This document shows, one piece after another, positions 51,289-59,984 of a stretch of 64,000 bases of DNA. Every line of letters starts with the position of its first letter. Within the stretch, counting starts at the first letter, position 1. Under the pieces are notes generated by a model, which saw nothing but the letters and a program-made list of their open reading frames with translations, was not told where the DNA came from and did no database searches. The DNA is taken from NCBI GenBank assembly GCA_008668235.1, contig RQCP01000035.1, positions 1 to 64,000 on the forward strand, given 5' to 3'. The translations under genes and the position numbers were made by a program. This DNA comes from Collinsella aerofaciens (lineage in GTDB: Bacteria; Actinomycetota; Coriobacteriia; Coriobacteriales; Coriobacteriaceae).

Positions 51289-52710
51289 TTAGGCCATAAG
51301 CAGGCCGGTCTCCGCGACGTTCTTGTACCAGTACGCGCTCGCCTTGGGATAACGCTTCTGGGTCTCAAAGTCGATGTAGAACAGGCCATAGCGCTTGTTA
51401 TAGCCGTTGGTCCAAGAGAACTGGTCCTGCAGCGACCACACAAAGTAGCCGTCGACGTTCACGCCGCCGTCGATTGCCTTGAGGATCCACGCGAGATGCT
51501 GACGCATGTAGTCGATGCGAGGGGCGTCGTCGATAAAGCCGTCCTCAAAGTCGTCCTTATAGCCCATGCCGTTCTCGGTGATGTAGATCTTCTTGTAGTT
51601 GGGGTAATCGTTCTTAATACGGAGCAGCAGGTCGTAGAGGCCCTCGGGATAGATGATCCAGTCCCAATCGGTGGTGGGTACGCCTTCGCGCACGCACGAC
51701 TCGCCCACGCCCTTGAGGAACCAGCGCGAGGAGCCCTTGTCGCCGGTGCCATTGTGGTTGATGTCGTTTTCGCCCTCGGCGGCACGCAGGAACTGACACT
51801 TGTACGTGTTGACGCCAAGGCAATCGTTGTAGGGCAGCGCGGCGGTCAACGCGGCGATGTCCTCGTCACGAACGTCGAGCTCGCCGCCGGCGATATGGGC
51901 CAGCTTGGTCGCAGCTTCCATGGTGTCGGCTGCATAGTGGCCGCGGAAGGTGGCGTCGAGTACCCAGCGGTTGTTGATGACGTCGCCCATGCGAGCCGCC
52001 TCGCAGTCGGCGGCGTTGTTGGGGTCGAGGGGATACTTGGGCTCCAGGTTCTGGACAATGCCGATCTCGCCCTCAAAGCCGCCCTCATGGAAGGCGACGA
52101 CGGCCTTGGCGTGGGCCACCATCATGTTGTGCATGAGCTGGAAGGCCTTGTCCAGGCGATACTTCTCGCCGTGCGGCCAGTTGCCGACGATAAAGCTGCC
52201 CTCGGCGGTCGCGGGAATCTCGTTAAAGGTAAACCAGTGCTTGACCTCGGGGAACTCGGCAAAGCAGAACTTGGCGTACTCGACAAAGGCGTCGATCGTC
52301 GTGCGCGTCAGGAATCCCTCGCCGTCGTTCTGGTAAAAGGCCTCGGGCGTATCAAAGTGATCGAGCGTGACATAGGGGATAACGCCGGCTTTGTTGCAGG
52401 TGGCAAAGAGCTCATGATAGAAGGCAACACCCTCGGGGTTGATCTCGCCGGTGCCACTGGGGAAGATGCGGCTCCAAGCGATGGAGACACGGATACCGTT
52501 GATGCCGAAGCGCTGGCACAGGTCGATATCGACCGGGTACTTGTTGTAGAAATCGCTTGCGGGATCGGGGGAGAAGCGACCCTGAGCAGCCAGGAAATCG
52601 TCCCAGGGCACTTTGCCCTTGCCGTGCGTACGGGTCTCGCCCTCAACCTGGTAAGCAGCGGTGGCGCCGCCAAACACAAAGCCGTCGGGGAACTGCATGG
52701 GGTTGGTCAT
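51289..52710 (-). CDS. GH1 6-phospho-beta-galactosidase-like enzyme, copy 1
   Basis: 473 aa TIM-barrel glycosidase. Splits 6-phospho-beta-galactosides (or glucosides) made by the PTS. FVFGGATAAYQVEGETRTHG is typical of LacG. Acid/base Glu in WFTFNEIP, nucleophile in YITENGMGYK; the phosphate-binding region SWTNGYNKRYGL matches LacG. AAAGGA precedes the ATG. Minus-strand operon with the EIICB gene 75 bp upstream (52786-54564). Confidence 0.92.
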   Translation of the reverse strand: MTNPMQFPDGFVFGGATAAYQVEGETRTHGKGKVPWDDFLAAQGRFSPDPASDFYNKYPVDIDLCQRFGINGIRVSIAWSRIFPSGTGEINPEGVAFYHELFATCNKAGVIPYVTLDHFDTPEAFYQNDGEGFLTRTTIDAFVEYAKFCFAEFPEVKHWFTFNEIPATAEGSFIVGNWPHGEKYRLDKAFQLMHNMMVAHAKAVVAFHEGGFEGEIGIVQNLEPKYPLDPNNAADCEAARMGDVINNRWVLDATFRGHYAADTMEAATKLAHIAGGELDVRDEDIAALTAALPYNDCLGVNTYKCQFLRAAEGENDINHNGTGDKGSSRWFLKGVGESCVREGVPTTDWDWIIYPEGLYDLLLRIKNDYPNYKKIYITENGMGYKDDFEDGFIDDAPRIDYMRQHLAWILKAIDGGVNVDGYFVWSLQDQFSWTNGYNKRYGLFYIDFETQKRYPKASAYWYKNVAETGLLMA

Positions 52711-52785
52711 GAGTCATCCTTTCTGTGGGATACGAATAGGGAGAGGTGCCCGAACCGGGAATCCGGGCACCAACAGAGGGAGGAA

Positions 52786-54564
52786 CTAGTCGAGGTTCTC
52801 GCGGAGCCACTTGATGGCGCCAGCGGGGTCGCGAGTAAGGTCGATATATTCCTTACCGCGGGGAGCGAGCAGCTTAATGCCCAGACGATCAGTGTCGGCC
52901 TTCATGTCGTTGTAGTAGCTACGAACCTGCGGGGCGAGCACGATAACGTCGTACTGATCCATGATGGCAGTGTGCTGGCCATAGGCGCCTGCGGAGGAAG
53001 CGATGTTCTCTCCGGTCTGTGCAGCACCTTCCTTGATGGCGTTGGCAAGCATGGCAGAGGTGCCGGCGCCGGCGCACAGGACGAGGACCTTCAGGCCATC
53101 GACGTCCTTCTTAGCGGATGCGTCGGAGGCGGGCTCGGGCTGATCGGCGACAGGCTTGCTGTCGGCGGCAGCGGCGGTCGGCTCGACGGAAGCGGCGGTC
53201 TGCTCGACAGCGGGCGCAGAGGTGCTGGCGGTGATGGTGGCAGCACCATCGGACTCGAGACCCAGCTCGGCGGCGCGCTCGGCCTCCTGGTCGCAGAGCA
53301 GCTTATCGTATGCCTTCAAGAACGGCAGGTAGATGATGGCGTCCAGCAAGATGATGATCGCGACAAATACCAGGGCGATAAGCTGGAAGTTCGTGGTGAT
53401 GAAGATGCCGATGGGGGCAGGGGTAGCCCAAGGCACCACGAAGGAGAAGCCGTTCATGCCCACGTTGTCGATAAAGAACTTGGCAACACTTACGTTGACG
53501 CAGCCGGCGGCAACAAAGGGGATGAGCATGTAGGGGTTAAGGATCATCGGCGCGCCAAAGAGCAGCGGTTCGTTGACGGCGAAGGCAACAGGAACGATCG
53601 AGGCCTTACCGACGGCTTTGAGCTGCTTGGACTTCATAAAGAGAATCAGCAGAAGCGGCACGATGAACGTGGCGCCGGTGCCGCCGAACTCACCCACGAG
53701 CGACATGTTAAAGGTGAGGGAGTGGGCGGGGTGGCCGCCGGCCAGCAGAACCTGCAGGTTCTCAGCCTGGTTGGCAAGACGGATGGGGTCGATGCCCGGC
53801 TGGACAATCGAAGGACCATGGACACCGATGAACCAGAAGAACGCGGTGGCTGCCTGGATAAGGATAAGGCCAGGATAGGTTTCTGCCGCAGTGAAGAGCG
53901 GGGAGAGCAGCTTGATGAGCAGCTCGGAGAACGGAACGCCCATGAGGTTACGCACGACGACATCGATGATGCCGCAGATGATGACGGCTCCGCCGAAGGG
54001 GATGATGTCACGGAAGTTCTGAGCGATGGCGCCCGGGACCTCCTTGGGCAGCTTAATGGTCAGATCGCGCGAGACGCAGAACTTATAAACCCACACGGTA
54101 ATGAACGCGGCGATATAGGCCGAGAACAGACCGCGCGTACCCATGCTGGTGCAATCGAAGACCGAAAGCTCGGAGCCGTCGAACTTGGTGGTGAACTGCG
54201 TAACAGCGAGCAGCAGCATGCTGCACTGGGCGGCTACCATGGTGGAGCCGTCGTTGAGCACCTTGCCGGCGGGCATGCGACGGTTCATGGAAGCCGTGAA
54301 GTTCTTGGCGGTGGTGCCGGCAACCATGATGCCCATGACGCCCATGGTGAAGTTGTACAGCTTGTTGCACCAGTCGATGAGCGGCTGGGGCAGCGTGATG
54401 CCAACTACGCCAGGAAGGGTGGCGATCAACAGAAAGATCGAAGAGGTGAGGACGATGGGCATGCACCCAAGGAATCCGTCCTTAATGGCCTGGAGGTAGA
54501 CGTTCCTCGAGATCTTCTCAAAGAACGGTTGATGCTTTTCGAGCATCTTTACGATGGCGTCCAT
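52786..54564 (-). CDS. PTS lactose-family EIICB transporter, copy 1
   Basis: 592 aa. EIIC membrane domain (about 1-440, IKLPKEVPGAIAQNFRD, GFSFVVPWATPAPIG), an Ala/Glu/Pro-rich linker of about 60 residues, and EIIB with the Cys in VLVLCAGAGTSAMLA. AAAGGAG precedes the ATG. Followed by its GH1 gene and divergent from a LacI gene. Delivers lactose-6-P-like sugars to the enzyme. No EIIA-Lac in the window. Confidence 0.95.
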   Translation of the reverse strand: MDAIVKMLEKHQPFFEKISRNVYLQAIKDGFLGCMPIVLTSSIFLLIATLPGVVGITLPQPLIDWCNKLYNFTMGVMGIMVAGTTAKNFTASMNRRMPAGKVLNDGSTMVAAQCSMLLLAVTQFTTKFDGSELSVFDCTSMGTRGLFSAYIAAFITVWVYKFCVSRDLTIKLPKEVPGAIAQNFRDIIPFGGAVIICGIIDVVVRNLMGVPFSELLIKLLSPLFTAAETYPGLILIQAATAFFWFIGVHGPSIVQPGIDPIRLANQAENLQVLLAGGHPAHSLTFNMSLVGEFGGTGATFIVPLLLILFMKSKQLKAVGKASIVPVAFAVNEPLLFGAPMILNPYMLIPFVAAGCVNVSVAKFFIDNVGMNGFSFVVPWATPAPIGIFITTNFQLIALVFVAIIILLDAIIYLPFLKAYDKLLCDQEAERAAELGLESDGAATITASTSAPAVEQTAASVEPTAAAADSKPVADQPEPASDASAKKDVDGLKVLVLCAGAGTSAMLANAIKEGAAQTGENIASSAGAYGQHTAIMDQYDVIVLAPQVRSYYNDMKADTDRLGIKLLAPRGKEYIDLTRDPAGAIKWLRENLD

Positions 54565-54665
54565 AGAGCTCCTTTGCTACTTGATGCGCGATGCATGTGG
54601 ATGGAACTGGTCGTCGATGGATGGTCAGGACTGCCCGGAAACCTTCCTGCTTAAGGAAGGCATTG

Positions 54666-54689
54666 CGAAATGACAACGTTGTCATTTCG
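54666..54689. promoter_or_regulatory. 24-bp perfect palindrome, LacI operator candidate
   Basis: CGAAATGACAAC and its exact inverse meet at 54677/54678. A further half site AATGACAACG follows at 54693-54702. It lies in the divergent region between EIICB copy 1 and the LacI gene and has the centred CG of LacI-type operators. Confidence 0.75.
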
Positions 54690-54734
54690 TTAATGACAAC
54701 GTAAGACATTTTTCGAAGAGCAACAAGGATTTAC

Positions 54735-54757
54735 AGGTGAACGGTCGATATCGTCCG
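54735..54757. promoter_or_regulatory. GGTGAACGGT box near the LacI gene
   Basis: AGGTGAACGGTCGATAT, then a degenerate GATAAACGGC. Same word as at 31333 and 47186. About 90 bp before the LacI start. Confidence 0.45.
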
Positions 54758-54839
54758 ATAAACGGCTGATTTATCAGTCAGGCAGGTAGTGTATGCTAGA
54801 ACACAAAAAACAAGCGATGCAAAACCGACTGGAGAAGTA

Positions 54840-55850
54840 GTGGCAACGATGGACAAGAAAAATGTCTCGATGAACGATGTGGCAGTTGCCGCGGGCGTTT
54901 CTCTCAAGACGGTTTCGCGTGTGATCAACGAGCCCAATAGCGTGCGAGAGTCGACACGCGATAAGGTCCATTCGGCCATGGAGGCGCTCGGGTTTCGAAC
55001 CAACTTTGCCGCGCGTTCGCTCAAGTTGGGCCGTTACGGGTGCATCGGCGTGGTGCTGTTTCACTTGTCAGGTGGTGCCGTGGACATGATTGACGGTATC
55101 GCCGATGCCGCCGAAGAACGCGGCTTTGCGCTCACGATGATTAAGAAGTGCTCAGGGGAGAAGATGACCCTTGCCGATGCGGCGCGCAGGATGTCGCAGC
55201 TGCCTGTTGATGGCATGATTTTCAACCTGCGTCAGATGGTCGATGACTTTGATACTTTTGAGGCGCCGAAAGACCTCAAGACGGTGATTATCACGCCGAT
55301 GGAGCATCCTACCTGCTCCACCGTCAGTGACGACCAAGAGGGCGGTTCGCGTATGGCGTGCGAGTACTTCTTGAATCGCGGGCACAAGAACGTGTACTTC
55401 GTCTCTGGTAAGAAAGAGGCGCTGTCGAGCCAGTGCCGTATGAAAGGTTGGCGTGCGGCACTCGAGGCGCGTGGCATTGAGCCGCCCGAGCCTCTGCAAG
55501 GCGATTGGAATGCGGATAGTGGCTATGCCGCGGGCCTTGTGCTTGCCGATAAGCCCGATTGCACGGCGGTCCTCGCTGCTAACGACTGCATGGCAAACGG
55601 CGTGATGATGGCTCTACGTGACAAAGGGCTCAGTGTGCCCAATGATGTGTCCGTGATCGGCTTCGACGATGAGCTCTATAAGACGATTCCCAACTCGATT
55701 CTGACGTCGGTGAAGTTTCGCCACCGCGAGCTGGGCGTCCGTGCGCTCAACGAGGTCGTCGCAGGTCTGGAAGCCCCGAGCTCCAGAGGCCGTACGCTCG
55801 TCTCGGGTGTGCTGGTCGAGCGTTCCAGCGTAAAGGACTTGCGGGCGTAG
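54840..55850 (+). CDS. LacI-family repressor, copy 1
   Basis: 336 aa from GTG at 54840 (GGAG 5 nt upstream; an ATG at 54849 is further from it). HTH VSMNDVAVAAGVSLKTVSRV, hinge helix NFAARSLKLG, then a periplasmic-binding-protein-like sensor domain with VIGFDDELYKT. Divergent from EIICB copy 1, probably regulating it through the palindrome at 54666. Confidence 0.92.
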   Translation: MATMDKKNVSMNDVAVAAGVSLKTVSRVINEPNSVRESTRDKVHSAMEALGFRTNFAARSLKLGRYGCIGVVLFHLSGGAVDMIDGIADAAEERGFALTMIKKCSGEKMTLADAARRMSQLPVDGMIFNLRQMVDDFDTFEAPKDLKTVIITPMEHPTCSTVSDDQEGGSRMACEYFLNRGHKNVYFVSGKKEALSSQCRMKGWRAALEARGIEPPEPLQGDWNADSGYAAGLVLADKPDCTAVLAANDCMANGVMMALRDKGLSVPNDVSVIGFDDELYKTIPNSILTSVKFRHRELGVRALNEVVAGLEAPSSRGRTLVSGVLVERSSVKDLRA

Positions 55851-55867
55851 ACGTGCTCGGCCTGCTC

Positions 55868-56164
55868 GTCTAAATCTGTAACAGGTGGGACCCGAAAACT
55901 CGGCTAGATGTTACAGATTTAGACAATTCGGCCCGGCTTATTCCGTTTGTCTCGATCTTTAACAGTTAGGAGTGAAATGACCAGCCAGATGTTACAGATC
56001 TAGATTGATTGGATTGACCCATCTGTTTGTCTCGATCTGTAACATCTAAGCGGTCAAAAGCGGTCTACATGTTACAGATTGAGATTTTCGGCTTGGCCTG
56101 TGCGTTCACCTCGATCTGTAACAGCTAGGATCCAAAAACTCGGCTAGATGTTACAGATTGAGAT
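55868..56164. repeat. Palindrome cluster 3: four 57-nt units
   Basis: Units 55868-55924 (type A), 55949-56005 (C), 56029-56085 (B) and 56108-56164 (A), spaced by 24, 23 and 22 nt. The last unit differs in both arms in ways that keep pairing possible. Lies between the convergent LacI and EIICB genes; apart from a terminator the 413-bp gap holds nothing else. Confidence 0.92.
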
Positions 56165-56191
56165 GAACAGGAGGACGGGTGCGGTCTAAAC

Positions 56192-56234
56192 AAAATGGCC
56201 CGCGCATCACGCATCGATGCACGGGCCATTTTTT
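56192..56234 (-). terminator. Bidirectional terminator, LacI / EIICB copy 2
   Basis: AAAATGGCCCG pairs with CGGGCCATTTT; T6 on the right and A4 on the left serve both directions. Confidence 0.8.
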
Positions 56235-56263
56235 GTCTGCGAGCGGCAGGTGGCGTCAGCGTC

Positions 56264-58024
56264 TTATGCCTTGAGGTTTTCCTCGATCCAGGCGACGGCA
56301 CCCTTTGGATCCTTAGTGAGGTCGATGTACTGTTTGCCCTTGGGCGACAGCAGCGTGATGCCCAGGCGGTCGGTGTCGGCCTTCATCTCGTTGTAATAGG
56401 TGCGAACCTGCGGAGCCAGGACGATGACGTTGTACTGGTCCATGATGGCGTAGTGGCTGCCGTAGGCACCGGCGTTGGCGGTAATGTCGATGCCCAGCTC
56501 GTCGGCGCCTTCCTTAAGCGCGTTGGCGAGCAGTGCAGAGGTGCCGGCGCCAGCGCACAGAACCAGAACCCTCAGATCCTTGCCCTTAAGGGCGGACGGA
56601 GCTGCGGAGGCCTCGGTGGCAGAAGCGGTCTCGACAACAGGAGCCTCAACGGCGGGGGCGGCAGCGGTCTTGACGGCCTTGGTCTCCTCGGCCTCTTCTT
56701 CGGCCAGGGTCTCGGCCTCCTGCTTGCACAGGACGTTGTCGTAGGCCTTGCAGAACGGGTAGTAGATCAAGAAGTCAACGACCAGCAGGACGACAACCAG
56801 GACCAGAGAGATCGGCTGGAAGTTGGTGTCGATGAAGGTGCCGATCGGTCCGGGGAGTGCCCACGGCATGGCATAGATAAAGCCGTTCATGCCCAAAAAG
56901 TCGATGAAGAACTTACCAATGAGGACGTTGGCCACGGGGGCAAACAGGAACGGGATCAGGAAGTACGGGTTGAGGATGATGGGCGCGGCGAACAGCAGCG
57001 GCTCGTTGACGGCGAACATCACGGGTACGACAGAGGCTTTGCCGACGGCCTTGAGCTGCTTGGAGCGCATAAAGAGCAGGAAGATGATCGGGACAATGAA
57101 CGTGGCGCCGGTGCCGCCGAGTTCGCCGATGTAGTTACCGAAGTTCTCGGTCAGGGCGAGGGCGGGGTGACCGCCGGCCTGCAGCGTGGCGAGGTTGGTG
57201 GTGATGTTGCCAAACAGCGCGGCGTTGAGGGCAGGCTTAACGACCGAGGGGCCGTGGATGCCCATGAACCAGAACAGCGGGATCATGAACCAGATGAGGG
57301 CGAGGCCGGCGTAGGAATCGGCAGCGGCGAACAGCGGGCTCACCAGCGTGGAGATGACGTTGGCAAACGGGACGGCCAAGCAGGTGCGGCAGATAACGTC
57401 GATGACGGCGACAAACAGGATGGAGAAGCTGAAGGCGAAGATGTCGCGGAAGTTCTGGGCGATGGCGCCGGGGACTTCTTTGGGCAGCTTGATGGTGATG
57501 TCTCGCTTAATGCAGAAGGCATAGATGTTGACCGTGGCAAATGCGGCGACAAAGGAGCTCAGCAGGCCCTTGGTGCCCATGTTGTCGGTAAAGAACACCG
57601 AGACATCGGCGCCGTCGATCTTGGCACTCGTCTGGGTAACGGCCAAGATGAGCATAGCGCACATGGCGGCGACCATGGTGCTCGTGGCGTTGATGGCCTT
57701 GCCGGCAGGCATGCGGCGGTTCTTGGAGCCGGTCAGCGCGCTTGCGGTGGTGCCGGCGACCATGATGCCCACGACGCCCATCGTGAAGTTGTAAACCTTG
57801 TTGCAGAAGTTCACGACGTCGACGTTCCACCAGTCGGGCAGCGTAAAGCCGCCGACCGTGGCGACAACGCCCGGCAGGGTCGAAATAAGCAGGAAGACAG
57901 AAGAAGACAGGATGATGGGCATTGCTGCCAAAAAGCCGTCTTTAATGGCCTGAAGGTAGATGTTCTTAGAGACCTTGTCGAAGTACGGCTGACCTTTCTC
58001 CAAGAACTTAACGATCGATTCCAT
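56264..58024 (-). CDS. PTS lactose-family EIICB transporter, copy 2
   Basis: 586 aa. Same plan as copy 1: EIIC (about 1-440, IKLPKEVPGAIAQNFRDIF), linker rich in Ala, Glu and Val, EIIB with the Cys in VLVLCAGAGTSALLA. GAGGAG precedes the ATG. It follows the GH1 gene copy 2 on the same strand (176 bp apart), so that order is GH1 then EIICB. Confidence 0.95.
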   Translation of the reverse strand: MESIVKFLEKGQPYFDKVSKNIYLQAIKDGFLAAMPIILSSSVFLLISTLPGVVATVGGFTLPDWWNVDVVNFCNKVYNFTMGVVGIMVAGTTASALTGSKNRRMPAGKAINATSTMVAAMCAMLILAVTQTSAKIDGADVSVFFTDNMGTKGLLSSFVAAFATVNIYAFCIKRDITIKLPKEVPGAIAQNFRDIFAFSFSILFVAVIDVICRTCLAVPFANVISTLVSPLFAAADSYAGLALIWFMIPLFWFMGIHGPSVVKPALNAALFGNITTNLATLQAGGHPALALTENFGNYIGELGGTGATFIVPIIFLLFMRSKQLKAVGKASVVPVMFAVNEPLLFAAPIILNPYFLIPFLFAPVANVLIGKFFIDFLGMNGFIYAMPWALPGPIGTFIDTNFQPISLVLVVVLLVVDFLIYYPFCKAYDNVLCKQEAETLAEEEAEETKAVKTAAAPAVEAPVVETASATEASAAPSALKGKDLRVLVLCAGAGTSALLANALKEGADELGIDITANAGAYGSHYAIMDQYNVIVLAPQVRTYYNEMKADTDRLGITLLSPKGKQYIDLTKDPKGAVAWIEENLKA

Positions 58025-58200
58025 AGTTCACGCTCCTCTTTGCATGAAATCTTAATGGCATGGACGTTGAAAACCTATATGGTCTCCCGCTTGCTAAAAG
58101 CCCGGGTGCAGGCGGGGTCGGTCCCAGGGGGAGAGAGGGGAGCGGCTGGGTTTGTATCGCATAGGGCCGCTCCCTTCTCGGGGGAAAGCGAGGCGATGCG

Positions 58201-59643
58201 CTACTGCGCGTCCGCCATAGTGTCGGCGAGCTCCTTGTACCAGAGTGCCGACTGCTTGATGTAGCGTTTTTGCGTGTCGAAGTCGATGTAGAACAGGCCG
58301 TAGCGCTTGTTATAGCCGTTGGCCCACGAGAACTGGTCCTGCAGGCTCCAGATAAAGTAGCCCTGGACGTCGACGCCCTCGGCGCGCGCCTGGAGCACCT
58401 TCTCCATGTGCTGGTCGACAAAGTCGATGCGCTCGGGATCGGCGACGATGCCGAGCGCGTCGGGCTCGGGGTCCTTGTGGCCCAGGCCGTTTTCGGTGAT
58501 ATAGATGACGGGGAGGTTGGGATAGGTGGCGCTGATGTGCTTGAGCGTGTCGTAGAGGCCTTGCGGGTAGATGAGCCAATCCCAGTCGGTGGTGGGGATA
58601 CCCGGCATATCGACCTGCTGCCCGACGCCCTTAAACTTAAAGCACGAGGTGCCCTTGTCTCCGGTGCCGTTAAAGCTGTTGGTGGACTCGCCATCGTAGG
58701 CGGCGATAAACGCCGACTGATAGTAGTTGAGGCCGAACATATCGTTGCGGGGCGCCGCCTTGGCGAGCTCCTCCATGTCGCTGTCCTCAACCGTAAGCGT
58801 GGCGTTGTTGGCACGCAGAATCTCGTTGATGAGTGAGAGGGTGCGCGCGGAGTAGTGGCCCAGGAAGGCGCCGTCCATGATGAAGTCGGTGTAGAAGGCG
58901 TTGTACAGGTCGGCGGCGTGCTGGTCGGCGGGCGAGTCGGTGGCAGGATATGCCGGCGTCAGGACGTTGACCATGCCAATGCGGCCGCCCAGGTGCTCGG
59001 TCTCGTCAAGATCCTTATACAGGTTGACGGCGCGGGCGTGGGCAACGAGCTCGTTGTGCTGGCTCTGGATGCCGCTCGTCACATCAAAGTGATGGTTGGG
59101 CGGGAAGTTGCCTTGGATGTATTGGGAGTGCGAGAGGCTGATGAGCTCGTTGATGGTGAACCAATTCTTGACCTCGCGGAACTCGCGGAAGCAGAACTCG
59201 GCATAGCGCACATAGGCGTCGACGGTCTTGCGGTTGAGCCAGTCGCCCTGGTTGAACAGGGCGGCGGGGGAGTCAAAGTGATGCAGGGACACATAGGGCT
59301 CGACGCCATACTTTTTGCAGCAGGCGAACAGCTCGTGGTAGTGCTTAACGCCCTCGGCGAGGGGTTCGGCATCGTCGCCGTTGGGGAAGATGCGGGTCCA
59401 GGCGATGGACACACGAATGGCGTTGAGTCCATGCTCGGCAGAAAGGCGGATATCCTCCTCGTAGCGGTTGTAGAAATCACTGGCCGGGTCGGGCAAAAAG
59501 CGACCCTGGGCGACAAGGTAATCGTCCCACATGGTCTTACCCTTGCCTGCCACCTTCGTGGAACCTTCCGTTTGGTACGCGGCGGTTGCGGCGCCCCAAA
59601 CAAAGCCCTTCGGCAGCTGCTGTACGCGGTTTAGCAAAGACAT
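58201..59643 (-). CDS. GH1 6-phospho-beta-galactosidase-like enzyme, copy 2
   Basis: 480 aa. FVWGAATAAYQTEGSTKVAG start, acid/base Glu in WFTINELIS, nucleophile in YITENGLGHK, and phosphate-site FSWANGYNKRYGL. More divergent than copies 1 and 3. The start at 59643 is chosen because the purine stretch GAGAGGG lies 9 nt upstream (3 nt for the ATG at 59649). Operon with EIICB copy 2; divergent from the second LacI gene. Confidence 0.9.
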   Translation of the reverse strand: MSLLNRVQQLPKGFVWGAATAAYQTEGSTKVAGKGKTMWDDYLVAQGRFLPDPASDFYNRYEEDIRLSAEHGLNAIRVSIAWTRIFPNGDDAEPLAEGVKHYHELFACCKKYGVEPYVSLHHFDSPAALFNQGDWLNRKTVDAYVRYAEFCFREFREVKNWFTINELISLSHSQYIQGNFPPNHHFDVTSGIQSQHNELVAHARAVNLYKDLDETEHLGGRIGMVNVLTPAYPATDSPADQHAADLYNAFYTDFIMDGAFLGHYSARTLSLINEILRANNATLTVEDSDMEELAKAAPRNDMFGLNYYQSAFIAAYDGESTNSFNGTGDKGTSCFKFKGVGQQVDMPGIPTTDWDWLIYPQGLYDTLKHISATYPNLPVIYITENGLGHKDPEPDALGIVADPERIDFVDQHMEKVLQARAEGVDVQGYFIWSLQDQFSWANGYNKRYGLFYIDFDTQKRYIKQSALWYKELADTMADAQ

Positions 59644-59762
59644 ATGCATACACCCTCTCGTCTCGCTGTTCGATATTGTGCGTTTGCGCTCAGGAGGCTC
59701 CCTGGTTAGCGTTCAGCGGTGAAAAAGACCGATAAACACTATCTTAAAATGATTAGAACCAA

Positions 59763-59802
59763 AATGAGCACGTGAACATTTGACAATGAGCACGTTAACA
59801 TC
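59763..59802. promoter_or_regulatory. Two LacI-type operator copies before the GH1 gene
   Basis: AATGAGCACGTGAACAT (from 59763) and AATGAGCACGTTAACAT (from 59785), 22 bp apart, in the divergent region. A third copy lies at 59916. ACGTGAAC/ACGTTAAC is nearly symmetric around CG, as expected for LacI-family proteins. Confidence 0.7.
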
Positions 59803-59839
59803 CGGCTGGGATGTATAGAAACAAAACAACTTCAAACAG

Positions 59840-59872
59840 CCGCGAACGGTTGTATTTGTTCGGTAAGCGGTT
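59840..59872. promoter_or_regulatory. Degenerate GGTGAACGGT-type boxes
   Basis: CCGCGAACGGTTG then CGGTAAGCGGT, 20 bp on. Similar to the boxes upstream of other PTS genes. The 341-bp gap 59644-59984 holds only these and the LacI sites. Confidence 0.35.
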
Positions 59873-59915
59873 TTGATTGACAGAAGTTTTCATGTTGTGG
59901 TATATGGCTCGGGTA

Positions 59916-59935
59916 TCATGAGCACGTTATCAATG
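59916..59935. promoter_or_regulatory. Third LacI-type operator copy, lacI promoter side
   Basis: TCATGAGCACGTTATCAATG, overlapping a TATCAT -10-like hexamer (59914-59919). Fits autoregulation of the LacI gene that starts about 50 bp later. Confidence 0.6.
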
Positions 59936-59984
59936 TATGTACGATGCGCCATGGGCGCGGGGAATAGTTGGGAAGCAGGTTAGC

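Noticed and set aside
51235..54654. 1139-codon open frame opposite the GH1 and EIICB genes
   Set aside because: Shadow frame; both minus-strand genes below it have full catalytic motifs.
56195..58264. 689-codon plus-strand open frame opposite EIICB copy 2
   Set aside because: Shadow frame, low-complexity Gly/Asp/Arg translation.
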